This document shows, one piece after another, positions 17,655 through 25,760 of a stretch of 39,743 nucleotides of DNA. Within the stretch, counting starts at the first letter, position 1. Every line of letters starts with the position of its first letter. The stretch covers positions 1 to 39,743 of the forward strand of contig BCRI01000065.1 in NCBI GenBank assembly GCA_001552515.1. The letters run 5' to 3'. The stretch comes from Sphaerimonospora mesophila NBRC 14179 = JCM 3151 (GTDB lineage: Bacteria; Actinomycetota; Actinomycetes; Streptosporangiales; Streptosporangiaceae). Below the pieces are notes generated by a model. That model searched no databases. It was not told where the DNA came from and worked only from the letters and a program-made list of their open reading frames with translations. The translations under genes were made by a program, and so were the position numbers.

Positions 17655-18907
17655 CGCTTCTTCCCCTCGGACGCCAGCGCGTCCTCGTACACGGCGAGCG
17701 TCTCGTCGGCCGCCCGGCTCCAGCTCAGCGTCTCCCGCACCAGCCGCTCGCCCCGTTCCGCCAGGGCGCGGCGCAGGTCGGGGTCGGCGAACACCTCGAT
17801 CACGCCGTCGGCGATGTCGTCGGGGTCGGCCGCGCGCACGAACCGTACGGCGGGCTCGGCCGGGTCGCCGAGGAAGACCCGGGAGAAGCCGTCCCCGAGG
17901 ACCACCGGCCGGGCCAGGGCCATCGCCTCGGTCGCCACCAGGCCGAACGGTTCGAACAGCGAGGGGAAGACGCACACGTCGGCCATCTCGTAGAACTCCA
18001 GCAGGTCCGGGCCGGTCACGAATCCGCCGGAGGTCAGCACCCGGCCGTCGAGCCCGGTCTCGGCGACGATCCGGGCGACGCCGGCCTCGTCGCCCTCGCC
18101 CACGATCACCAGCCGCAGCCCCGGCACGACGGGGGCGATCCGGCGCATCGCCTCCAGCAACTGGTAGACGCCCTTCTGCCGTTCGATCCTGCCGACGAAC
18201 AGCAGCACCGGATCGCCGGCCGCGATGCCGAGCCGGGCGCGCAGATCAGCCGCTCCCCGGCGGAGCCCGTCCCGGTCGAAGCCGGGATCGGACAGCAGCC
18301 GCTCGTAGGTGCCGCCAAGCCGTACGACCTCGATCGGGGTACGGCTCCAGCCGGCCGCCGCCAGCTGCTCGCGCACCTCGGGGGTGGCCACCACGACCCG
18401 CCGGGAGATCCGCGCCAGCCACCGCTCCAGGGCCGCGAACAGGTTGAGCGGGTCGGCGATGCTGCGCTGCGGGGCGACGCCGTACTCGGTGGTGTGCACG
18501 TGGAACACGACCGGCAGCCGCAGCGCGTAGTGACACAGCAGGCCGCACAGGAAGTTCGTGGAGTCGTGCACCGCGACGAGGTCGGGCCGTCGCTCCGGGG
18601 GCAGGGCACGCAACATCCGGAAATATCGCCAGTTGCTCACCACGACGGTCAGTGCGAGCAGCGCGAACTCGACGCCGCGGGTGCGGTTGAGCCGCCGCCT
18701 GCGGGAGATCGCCCCGAGAAGGCGGCCGCGCGGCCGGTAGACGGTGATGCCGCCGGCCCGCTCCCACACCGGCAGGCGGCCGTCGTTGAGGGTGAGGACG
18801 GCCATGGGACGGCCCTGGGACAGATACGGAGCGATCAGCTCGGCGTACCGGCCGAGCCCCGCCGTGATGTTGGGCGGGAACTGGTTGATGACGTGGGCGA
18901 TCCTCAC
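17651..18907 (-). CDS. Family 4 glycosyltransferase
   Basis: The 418-residue GT-B enzyme starts with RIAHVINQFPPNITAGLGRYAELIAPYLSQG, the usual Gly-rich acceptor loop. Its C-terminal half has LLFVGRIERQKGVYQLLEAM and EPFGLVATEAMA, the E-x7-E motif that holds the nucleotide-sugar donor. Such enzymes are retaining transferases that build cell-surface glycans or glycolipids. GTG 18907 overlaps the stop of the flippase gene (GTGA), and its own stop overlaps the GT2 start. The donor cannot be told from sequence. Confidence 0.92.
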   Translation of the reverse strand: MRIAHVINQFPPNITAGLGRYAELIAPYLSQGRPMAVLTLNDGRLPVWERAGGITVYRPRGRLLGAISRRRRLNRTRGVEFALLALTVVVSNWRYFRMLRALPPERRPDLVAVHDSTNFLCGLLCHYALRLPVVFHVHTTEYGVAPQRSIADPLNLFAALERWLARISRRVVVATPEVREQLAAAGWSRTPIEVVRLGGTYERLLSDPGFDRDGLRRGAADLRARLGIAAGDPVLLFVGRIERQKGVYQLLEAMRRIAPVVPGLRLVIVGEGDEAGVARIVAETGLDGRVLTSGGFVTGPDLLEFYEMADVCVFPSLFEPFGLVATEAMALARPVVLGDGFSRVFLGDPAEPAVRFVRAADPDDIADGVIEVFADPDLRRALAERGERLVRETLSWSRAADETLAVYEDALASEGKKR

Positions 18908-20193
18908 CGCCGTGCCTCCATTGCGCCGGTCGTGGCCGTCGCCGCGCCGTCCGGGCGATAGAGCCGGGCGGCGGCGGTCATCACGACGGCCACGAGGATG
19001 AGATTGCTCAGAGCGAAGGCCACCAGCCCGCCGACCAGCCCCTGCCAGGCGATGAGCACGGCCTGGCAGGCCAGTGCGGGCGGCGTGCCGACGAGCAGGC
19101 AGCCGATGAGCACCCGGGCGCCGCGCACGCCGTCCATCGACAGGGCGACCGAGTAGAGGTTGAAGACCGTGTGCACGCCGATGCCCAGCGCCGACAGCGC
19201 CATCAGCCCGAGCGAGTACGGATACTCCTCGCCCATCAGCGAGAAGAACATGGTGCTGGCGACGAACGAGAACACCGCGGTCGCGCCGAAGACGACCACG
19301 ACGAGCCGGGCGATCCGCCGCATCACGGTCGGTTTGTCGGAGACGGCCAGCGTGGGCAGCAGGATCAGGCCGATGCCGTCGGTGAAGACCACGCCGAGCA
19401 GCCGCTTGGGGAAGCCGTTGTAGATGGAGTAGACCCCGACGTCGGCCCGCGGCGCCCAGTGGTTGAGGAAGAGCACGTCGACGCCGAACACCACGGCGCT
19501 GAGCGCGGCGATGGCGGTGACGTACGCGCCGTGCCGGTAGATCGAGCGGGCCAGCGCCGCCGACCAGGCACGGGGCCGCACCTCGAACCCGGCGACGGAC
19601 ACGACGGCGAAGACGAGGTTCGTGACGATCAGCGCGATCAGGTACGGCTCGGCCTCACGCAGGCCGAGCACGAGCAGGCAGTACGCCGCGGTGCCGAGGT
19701 AGGCGACGGCCACGGCGAGCTTGAGACCGGCGACGAGCCGGAAGCGCCGCAGCCCGCGCAGGAAGCTCTCGGTCAGCTGGTTGAGCGTCATCGACAGCGC
19801 CAGCGCGAGCGCGAAGGCCAGCGTGCGGGTGTCCACGCCGAGCACGCCCGTCAGCAGCGGGGCGGCCAGCAGGCCGACGGCGAACAGGCCCGACCCCAGC
19901 ACGAGCGTGGCCGCCAGCGCCGTCGTCACCAGGGCCGGCCGGTCGCCGGGCTCGGCCCGCGGCAGCTCCTGGAACATGACGTAGTTGACGCTCATGAGCA
20001 TGCCGACCGTGGCGATCAGCGCGATCGACAGGACCACGGTGAAGTGCCCGAACGCCGCGGCGCCGATGCCACGGGCGATCACGAGCGTGGTCGCGGCGGC
20101 CGTGCCGCTGGCCGCGGTGCTCACCAGCGTGGGACCGGCCGCCCAGCGGTGGGCGGCCAGGAGCGAGGCCGCCCGGTCGATCAGTGATCGCAC
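18904..20193 (-). CDS. Wzx-like polysaccharide flippase
   Basis: This 429-residue integral membrane protein has about twelve hydrophobic helices and the look of the oligosaccharide flippase/MVF family: an early conserved stretch with GIGAAAFGHFTVVLS, and RADVGVYSIYNGFPKRLLGVVF in the middle, close to the GxYs..y...kl pattern of Wzx proteins. It would move a lipid-linked glycan across the membrane. GTG 20193 is taken as the start; it lies within the last codons of the nucleotidyltransferase gene (13-base overlap). No Wzy polymerase is visible in the operon, so the exported unit may be short. Confidence 0.87.
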   Translation of the reverse strand: MRSLIDRAASLLAAHRWAAGPTLVSTAASGTAAATTLVIARGIGAAAFGHFTVVLSIALIATVGMLMSVNYVMFQELPRAEPGDRPALVTTALAATLVLGSGLFAVGLLAAPLLTGVLGVDTRTLAFALALALSMTLNQLTESFLRGLRRFRLVAGLKLAVAVAYLGTAAYCLLVLGLREAEPYLIALIVTNLVFAVVSVAGFEVRPRAWSAALARSIYRHGAYVTAIAALSAVVFGVDVLFLNHWAPRADVGVYSIYNGFPKRLLGVVFTDGIGLILLPTLAVSDKPTVMRRIARLVVVVFGATAVFSFVASTMFFSLMGEEYPYSLGLMALSALGIGVHTVFNLYSVALSMDGVRGARVLIGCLLVGTPPALACQAVLIAWQGLVGGLVAFALSNLILVAVVMTAAARLYRPDGAATATTGAMEARR

Positions 20194-20930
20194 CGCAGGT
20201 ACGCCCGCCGGGCGAACTCCAGGTCGTCGGGCGTGTTGATGCCCCGCGCCTCGTCCGGATCGGTCACCGGCACCACCGACAGCGGCCATCCCTGCCGGGA
20301 CAGGTGCGGCAGGAACGGCAGGAAGTTGACCTCACCGGTGCGGGCGCCCACGGCCGCCCCGGCCAGATAGCGGGTCCACTCCTCGCGCAGCCCGTCCGTG
20401 GCCAGGCAGAACACGCCCACGTCGCTGAGCCCGCCGGGGCGGCACTCGTCTCCCTCTCTGGACTGCCGCACCCGCACCAGTGCGCCGCCGTCCGTCTCGT
20501 ACTCCACATACGGGTCGGGCATCGGCACCAGCGGCAACGTGAGCCCCTTCTCGTGGGCTCCGGTCATCCGGCGGACGGTCAGCGGCGACAGGTTCACCTG
20601 GTCGCCCCAGACCACCAGGATCGCGTCGTACGACTCCCAGTGCGGAGCCGCGCCGAAGATCGCACCGCCCATGCCGGTGGGGCGCTCCTGGACGCTCACC
20701 GAGACGCCGCCGCCCGCGATCTCCTCGGCGGCGAGCACGCGGAACGGTCCCTCCCCCTCGGGGGACATGACGACGTGCACGTGCTCGACGTACGGCCGCA
20801 GCCGCCGGTGGAGCAGGTGCCACACGGTGACCCCGTCGGCGATCTCGACCATGATCTTCGGGATCTCGAACCCCAGCCGGGCGCCCCGCCCGGCCGCCGG
20901 GATCACCGCGCACAGCCGCCGCTCAGCCAC
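20181..20930 (-). CDS. Nucleotidyltransferase (sugar-1-phosphate NTP transferase family)
   Basis: The protein has 249 residues from GTG 20930, which has GGAGG at good spacing. The N-terminus CAVIPAAGRGARLGFEIPKIM is the pyrophosphorylase signature (GxG.R and the Pro-Lys), and VVWGDQVNLS fits the metal-binding Asp motif. The family couples NTP with a sugar phosphate (or a choline-phosphate-like group) to give a nucleotide-activated donor. There is no left-handed beta-helix, so it is a single-domain enzyme. It overlaps the HAD gene by 8 bases and the flippase gene by 13, and may supply the activated building block for this glycan operon. Confidence 0.88.
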   Translation of the reverse strand: MAERRLCAVIPAAGRGARLGFEIPKIMVEIADGVTVWHLLHRRLRPYVEHVHVVMSPEGEGPFRVLAAEEIAGGGVSVSVQERPTGMGGAIFGAAPHWESYDAILVVWGDQVNLSPLTVRRMTGAHEKGLTLPLVPMPDPYVEYETDGGALVRVRQSREGDECRPGGLSDVGVFCLATDGLREEWTRYLAGAAVGARTGEVNFLPFLPHLSRQGWPLSVVPVTDPDEARGINTPDDLEFARRAYLRCDH

Positions 20931-21615
20931 CGCCCACCTCCGAGTCGAGCAATGATGTTTCAAGTAATGACGTGATCTCGTCCAGGCACCCCACGGCGAC
21001 CGCGCCCGGAGCCGGCTCCGCGACGTGGACGTGCAGGGTCGCCAGCCCGGCGCCGACCGCCGACGCCACCCCGTGCGCGGAGTCCTCCAGCACCACCGCG
21101 TCGCGCGGGTCGACGCCCCACCGCGCGCAGGCGGCGGCGTAGACGGCCGGATCGGGCTTGCTCGCCGGAACGTCGTCGCTGGTCAGCACGGCACGGAAGC
21201 GGCCGGTCAGCGCGCAGGCCGCGAGCACCCGCTCGACCGAGGCCCGGCTGCCGCCGGTCACCAGGTACGCCGTGCGGCCGGCGGCGGCGATCCGGTCGAG
21301 GAGCCTGCGGGCACCGGGGAACAGCGCGGCGCGGCCCGCCGCGACGTGCTCCCGGTACAGCTCCTGCTTGCGCCGGGCCAGCCGTCCGGCCCGCTCGGCG
21401 TCGCCGGTCAGCCGCAGCGCCGCGGATCCGGTGCTCGCCCCGGCGTGGTCGGCGTACCGGAAGCCGGCGAGCGCCTCGGGCGCGATCTCGGCGATCGCCT
21501 CGCGGAAGGCCGCCTCGTGGACCGGACAGGAGTCCACGAGGGTGCCGTCGAGGTCGAAGAGCCAGTGACCGCGGCGGACGAGGATCTCGGCCGGCGGGCT
21601 CGCGACGGGGGTCAT
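20923..21615 (-). CDS. HAD-family hydrolase (beta-phosphoglucomutase/phosphatase-like)
   Basis: The 230-residue protein has HAD motif I FDLDGTLVDS (nucleophile Asp21, Asp23), a helical cap at about 30-100, motif II YLVTGGS, motif III lysine in ASKPDPAVY and motif IV VVLEDSAHGVASAVGAG. This is the subfamily I layout of beta-phosphoglucomutases and sugar-phosphate phosphatases. The operon context (nucleotidyltransferase after it, CofD-like gene before it) suggests that it acts on a sugar or polyol phosphate precursor. ATG 21615 overlaps the upstream stop. Confidence 0.9.
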   Translation of the reverse strand: MTPVASPPAEILVRRGHWLFDLDGTLVDSCPVHEAAFREAIAEIAPEALAGFRYADHAGASTGSAALRLTGDAERAGRLARRKQELYREHVAAGRAALFPGARRLLDRIAAAGRTAYLVTGGSRASVERVLAACALTGRFRAVLTSDDVPASKPDPAVYAAACARWGVDPRDAVVLEDSAHGVASAVGAGLATLHVHVAEPAPGAVAVGCLDEITSLLETSLLDSEVGGG

Positions 21616-22841
21616 CGCGCCCGCGCCAGTGCCGTCTCGCCGCGGATGGCGAGCAGGGCCTCGACGGTGCGGTCTCCGCTGTGCGCGCCGGAGCGGCCGG
21701 GCTCGGTCAGGTCGGCGACGACCCAGCGCGCTCCCGCCCACTCGCCCCGGTCGAGGACGTCTCCCGGCACCATCGGGGCGTCCGGCGTGAGCCCGGTTCC
21801 CCGGTGGTCCCCTCCCCTGTGGTGCTGGGCCCGGTGGCTCAGGACGTGGGTCACCATCCGCCGCTCGTTGCCGGGGTCACCGAGGTAGGCCAGTGTGCGA
21901 TCGACGAGGTCGGGGGCGGTCAACCCCCTGACGTCGTGGTCGTGGCGGGTGTTGACGACGAACACCTTGGCCGCGGCCCTGTTGTCCGCGATCGCGTCCG
22001 TCACGCCGGGGGTGAGATAGCTCGGCAGCAGCGAGGAGTGGGGGGTGCCGGGGCCGTACACGATGAGGTCGGCGTCCCCGAGCGCCTCCAGCGCCATCGG
22101 ATTCGGCGTGATCTCCGCCCGGTCCCGGGCCAGCACCTCGCGGGTCCAGGAGGGCGGCAGCTCCGCCAGCTCGGCCCGCAGCCGGGCGTCCGGCGGCTCG
22201 CGCAGCAGGAACAGGTCGGTGATCGGCGTGGCGTCCTGCGGCGCGACGATGTCCGCCTCGTCGGCCAGCAGCTTCCCGTCCCGCTTGAGCGCGACCAGGA
22301 ACGCGTTCTCTCCGTTGGTCACGTTGAGCAGCCGGACCGGTGAGCCGAACGTGCGGGCGCAGGAGTCGACCGCGGCGTTGAAGTCCTCGCCGTGGCGCAG
22401 GTAGGCCCCGACGAACACGAGGTTGCCCACGGCGCAGTCGGCCAGGTCGAGACCGGCGGTGGCGGACCACCGCGCGAACACGCACAGGTCGGCGACGACG
22501 GCGTCGCGGATCCGGCGCGGCAGCGCGGTGAACGGACCCCGCCGCTCCCCGACCGCCTCGATGAGCGCATCGGTCGTGGCCCCCTCCGGCAGCCGGTGCT
22601 CCAGCACGGACGCCAGCGCGGCCTGGGCCGGGTCTGCCGGATCGAGGTGGAGCGCGAGGTTCTTGCGGAAGTCCGACGGGCCGAGCATGCCGGGCAGGTG
22701 CCGCCGCAGCGCGCCGGTGGACAGCCCGTTGTCGTACCCGTTGATCACCAGTGACAGCTCGACCCCGGGCGTGCGCAGCAGGCCGCGGGAGATGGCGGCC
22801 GCTCCGCGCCCGCCGCTGAACATCGTCACCGCGACGGTCAT
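21612..22841 (-). CDS. CofD/YvcK-superfamily protein in a glycan operon
   Basis: The 409-residue protein starts MTVAVTMFSGGRGAAAISRGLL, then NGYDNGLSTGALRRHLPGMLGPSDFRKNL (about 34-62, best compared with the DDGGSSGRLR...PPGDIRN stretch of YvcK), GNLVFVGAYL (139-148), and NPMALEALGDADLIVYGPGTPHSSLLPSYL (247-276). This is the CofD/YvcK superfamily. CofD transfers a phospholactyl group to the F420 precursor; YvcK (GlmR) binds UDP-N-acetylglucosamine. No other F420 gene is present and the neighbours are glycosyltransferases and sugar activation genes, so a nucleotide-sugar or phosphosugar role is more likely than F420 synthesis. GAGGAGG precedes ATG 22841. Both ends overlap their neighbours by 4 bases. 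Confidence 0.85.
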   Translation of the reverse strand: MTVAVTMFSGGRGAAAISRGLLRTPGVELSLVINGYDNGLSTGALRRHLPGMLGPSDFRKNLALHLDPADPAQAALASVLEHRLPEGATTDALIEAVGERRGPFTALPRRIRDAVVADLCVFARWSATAGLDLADCAVGNLVFVGAYLRHGEDFNAAVDSCARTFGSPVRLLNVTNGENAFLVALKRDGKLLADEADIVAPQDATPITDLFLLREPPDARLRAELAELPPSWTREVLARDRAEITPNPMALEALGDADLIVYGPGTPHSSLLPSYLTPGVTDAIADNRAAAKVFVVNTRHDHDVRGLTAPDLVDRTLAYLGDPGNERRMVTHVLSHRAQHHRGGDHRGTGLTPDAPMVPGDVLDRGEWAGARWVVADLTEPGRSGAHSGDRTVEALLAIRGETALARAR

Positions 22842-23641
22842 CGGACCTCCTCGGCGACCGGCCTGACCGGCACGGCCGGCAGGTCGCCCGGCCGGCGCAG
22901 GATGCCGCGGCGCAGCAGCCAGTGGCGGTAGCCGAGATAGACGACGAACAGGGCGCGGTCGCACGCTCCCCGCCAGAACCGCCACCCGCGGCGCCCGCCG
23001 CCGCGCTCCCGGTGCTCGATCGGGACCTCGACCCACCGGTGCCCGATCTCGGCGACCCGGGCGGTGATCTCGGTCGAGCAGTTCATCCCGCCCGACTCCA
23101 GCGGCAGGGCGCGGAACAGCGGGCCGTGCACCACCTTGAAGATCGAGTTGAAGTCGCGGTAGCGGGTGCCGTGCAGGAGGTTGCTCACCGCGCCGCTGGC
23201 CGCCGAGCCCCACCGGTACGCGGCGCCGTCGGCCTTCCTGATCCGCGCGCCGGAGAACGCCACGGCCTCACCCGTCTGGATGCGCGGGATGACCCGGTCG
23301 AGGTTGGCGATCGGGAACTGGCCGTCGGAGTCGAGCAGCACGACCCAGTCGAGCCGGGTGGCGGCGATCGCGGCGGCGATGGCCGCGCCGGCGCCGCGAT
23401 TGCGCTCGAAGCCGACCACGACGAGCCGCGGGCACCGGTCCCGCAGCCCGGCCAGGATCTCGCCGGTCGCGTCCCGGCTCCCGTCGTCGCACACGACGAT
23501 CTCCCAGTCGCCGACGGCCGGGTTGTTCTCCAGGTACTCCTGCCATTCGCGTACGGCCATGGCGATGTTGTCGGCCTCGTTGTACGCGGGCGCCGCCACC
23601 GAGATGTCCACGGTGCGCGGTGTGACGTGCGGATCCGGCAT
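22838..23641 (-). CDS. Family 2 glycosyltransferase, dolichyl/polyprenyl-phosphate mannosyltransferase-like
   Basis: The 267-residue protein has ISVAAPAYNEADNIAMAV, EIVVCDDGSRDATGEIL and the DxD in WVVLLDSDGQF (about 98-108). The later stretch HRWVEVPIEHRERGGGRRGW resembles the conserved basic region of DPM synthase-type enzymes, which load a sugar onto a polyprenyl phosphate at the cytosolic membrane face. One weakly hydrophobic segment (ALFVVYLGYRHWLL) may attach it to the membrane. GGAGG with four bases of spacing precedes ATG 23641. It is probably the step that commits a sugar to lipid carrier in this operon (inference). Confidence 0.9.
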   Translation of the reverse strand: MPDPHVTPRTVDISVAAPAYNEADNIAMAVREWQEYLENNPAVGDWEIVVCDDGSRDATGEILAGLRDRCPRLVVVGFERNRGAGAAIAAAIAATRLDWVVLLDSDGQFPIANLDRVIPRIQTGEAVAFSGARIRKADGAAYRWGSAASGAVSNLLHGTRYRDFNSIFKVVHGPLFRALPLESGGMNCSTEITARVAEIGHRWVEVPIEHRERGGGRRGWRFWRGACDRALFVVYLGYRHWLLRRGILRRPGDLPAVPVRPVAEEVR

Positions 23642-23669
23642 GTCACCTCCTCGGACGGGTGGACGGTGG

Positions 23670-24407
23670 TCAGCGGGCGGGGTCGGCGCCGAGCAGGCGG
23701 CCGATCCAGCGGTCGAGCGGAAGCAGGTTGATCCCGACGATGATCGGCACGTGCGCGAGGGCGAACACGATCGTCGCGCCGAACGAGATCGGGCCCCCGG
23801 TGAACAGGTTGATGTGGGGCGCATCGATGACGTCGGGGATCGCGACGGGGTTGACGACCTGCCACATGATGTCGAGGAAGCCGGAGAACACGATGACGAC
23901 GCCGGTCGCCATGACCTTCAGACAGCGGCCGGGGGTGCCCCCGCCGATCCGGTAGGCGGCCGCGACCGTGAGCACGATCCCGGGATAGAGCAGCAGGTAG
24001 AGGTGGGTGTAGAAGCTGTCGCCCTGGGCCCGTGCGCCGTCGCCGTAGTAGAACCAGCTGATCCGCGGGATCAGGTAGCCGGTGAAGAAGACGAACGGGA
24101 CGTAGAGCAGCCAGCTCAGGCGCGGCGACGTCCGGGGGAAGACCGCGATCGCGAAGCACAGACAGGCGAACGCGATCAGTTTGGCGACCAGATCCCACGC
24201 CGAGTGGATCTCCCTGGAATGCGGCGTGGCCAGCCACACGAACGCGGCCCCGGCGGCGCCGACGGTCAGGGACATCCACCACAGGTGGGGCGCCCAGCGG
24301 CGGGCCGTGGCCCCTTCCACAGCGTCTGTGGCGGGGCCCGCTTTCTGCGTAAGAACATTTCCGTCGGGGCCCGAGCCAGCCGGAGAATCTTCGCCCAATG
24401 CCGTCAT
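23670..24407 (-). CDS. Membrane protein, first gene of the glycan operon
   Basis: The 245-residue protein has about six to seven hydrophobic helices and no motif that I recognise. The pattern WLLYVPFVFFTGYLIPRISWFYYGDG and the central FSGFLDIMWQVVNPVAIPDVIDAPHINLFTG are distinctive. The GT2 gene follows after 28 bases. ATG 24407 is preferred; ATG 24434 in the same frame is possible. Because it leads a lipid-linked glycan operon it may process or transport the product, but nothing in the sequence proves this. Confidence 0.8.
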   Translation of the reverse strand: MTALGEDSPAGSGPDGNVLTQKAGPATDAVEGATARRWAPHLWWMSLTVGAAGAAFVWLATPHSREIHSAWDLVAKLIAFACLCFAIAVFPRTSPRLSWLLYVPFVFFTGYLIPRISWFYYGDGARAQGDSFYTHLYLLLYPGIVLTVAAAYRIGGGTPGRCLKVMATGVVIVFSGFLDIMWQVVNPVAIPDVIDAPHINLFTGGPISFGATIVFALAHVPIIVGINLLPLDRWIGRLLGADPAR

Positions 24408-24486
24408 GAAGACGCGGCACCTTCCTTCCAACATGCCGGTGGACAGACGTGCCGGACAGCGCCCACGGGAATCAACCCCGGGGCGC

Positions 24487-24533
24487 GGGAGCGCTCCCAC
24501 GCATTATGGCATCACCATCAGAGGTATCCGCAA
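24487..24533 (-). promoter_or_regulatory. Promoter of the glycan operon with a CebR-type LacI operator
   Basis: On the minus strand TTGCGG (24533-24528), a 19-base spacer and CATAAT (24508-24503) resemble a sigma-70 promoter. The 12-bp palindrome GGGAGCGCTCCC (24498-24487) begins four bases later, over the expected start point. With its flanks it reads TGGGAGCGCTCCCG, matching the 14-bp operator known for Streptomyces CebR in all but the last base. It lies 80 bases before the ATG at 24407. Confidence 0.6.
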
Positions 24534-25176
24534 TATCGAAAGCCGGTCACCCCGGCAGGTGAGCGCACATTTCCGCAGCTCACCGCATGGATCAGATCAG
24601 GAAATGACACTGATCTCCTCGATTCGGCGGCGGTCCGGCGTTTTCCGCCACGACACGATCGCAGTCAATTGTTCTTGCGGGACCATGTCAATTTTGGATC
24701 GGTCCTTTCTCATCACGGAATGGCGCGATCCCGGTCCTCGTCCGTCCGGCACCGCGCGTCCGGCACCCCGCGTCCGCTCCGGAGTCCCGTGCCGCGCACA
24801 CGGGATCGGCGACAGGCGCGGACGCCCGATTTTCCGACACATCCCGGCGGAGCGCGCCGCCGCGGCGAAGGCGAGATCCGGGATCCGCCGCACCGGAAAA
24901 ATCGTGCGATGTCGCCGGTCGCAGTACATCGAGATATTCATTCTCGAACTGCCTTCAGATTGGCGAACGTTTACGTTTTCCAGTTGAAATCATGGACGGT
25001 CGACCGATTTCCGGATCCCGCGTCAGGCGAGAATGACCGAGGTCACAGCGCGATCATCGGTGCCCGGAAACAGGAGCCGATGTCCGGCACGCCGAAAGAC
25101 GAGGCTTACGAACGCGTCCTTTTCCGGCGAGAACGTCCGCGCCCGACCGCAAATCAATCGACCTTGGGAGTTCAGC
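24534..25176. other. Gene-poor stretch upstream of the secreted-protein pair
   Basis: I find no convincing gene here; open frames are short and lack ribosome sites. Base composition is less GC-rich than around it in places. Seen: a 14-bp tandem repeat (GTCCGGCACCGCGC and a variant, about 24743-24775), and a small palindrome AACGT-TT-ACGTT at 24966-24977, followed by AT-rich sequence that could hold the promoter of the gene at 25177. A long leader of about 200 bases is possible. Confidence 0.5.
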
Positions 25177-25713
25177 ATGTCCGAAATTCCCCGCAATCCC
25201 GCCGCTCCCCCCAGGTGGGCGTGCCTGATCGCCGGCGCGGCCGTTCTCGTGGCCGGCGGTGCGCTGTGTGTCTCGGTTTCGCGGCCGGCCCCGGCCGCGG
25301 CCGCCGTCCACGCGCCAGGCGCGGCCTCTGCCGTCGAGGTCGGTCCGATCCCCGAAGCGGACCTCTACGACGTGCGCAACAAGGAAGACGTCGTCACGGC
25401 CGTCTTCACCCCGATTCCGCAGGCCGACCAGATCCAGTTCGTGCTGCACACCGTGCCCGGCGTCACCTGGTGGAAGGAGATCCGCCTCGTCGACGGGTCG
25501 CGCAAGACCCTGGCCGATCAGGCCGACTTCACCCAGGACGCCAAGCACCACACCAAGATCCTCACCGTCGACCGGAGCGCCGTGCAGAAAGGCGTCTTCC
25601 TGATCTACGCGAAGGCCAAGGAGTGGGGCGCCCACACCGACAGGTACGAGGGAAAGGTGCCGGTCGCCCATCTGGGCCACCGCATCGACATCACCTGGCA
25701 GAAGGACACCTGA
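25177..25713 (+). CDS. Secreted or membrane-anchored protein, partner of the pore-former candidate
   Basis: The 178-residue protein starts at ATG 25177 with GGGAG seven bases upstream; longer readings of the frame lack a site. Residues 14-35 (WACLIAGAAVLVAGGALCVSVS) are an export signal or anchor, followed by an Ala/Pro linker. The mature part (about residues 55-178) is rich in beta-strand patterns (VVTAVFTPIPQADQIQFVLHTVPGVTWWKEIRLVDG, TKILTVDRSAVQKGVFLIYAKAKEW, HRIDITWQKDT) and has no Cys. I do not recognise a family. It lies 47 bases before the toxin-like gene on the same strand, so the two are probably made together; it could be a partner subunit, a receptor-binding protein or a protective protein. 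Confidence 0.82.
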   Translation: MSEIPRNPAAPPRWACLIAGAAVLVAGGALCVSVSRPAPAAAAVHAPGAASAVEVGPIPEADLYDVRNKEDVVTAVFTPIPQADQIQFVLHTVPGVTWWKEIRLVDGSRKTLADQADFTQDAKHHTKILTVDRSAVQKGVFLIYAKAKEWGAHTDRYEGKVPVAHLGHRIDITWQKDT

Positions 25714-25760
25714 GCGTGTCGAAATCCGTTGAACGTCACCACCCGACCAGAGGACATGAG

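Noticed and set aside
21612-22841. Annotating the CofD-like gene as F420 biosynthesis (cofD)
   Set aside because: No other F420 genes are present, the N-terminal and C-terminal blocks resemble YvcK at least as well, and the operon is about glycans.
24743-24775. 14-bp tandem repeat GTCCGGCACC-type
   Set aside because: Only about 2.4 imperfect copies; too short to interpret.
24597-24941. A minus-strand open frame of 114 codons in the gap before the secreted-protein pair
   Set aside because: No ribosome site, Arg-rich random-looking product, and it lies in the probable promoter and leader region of the opposite strand.
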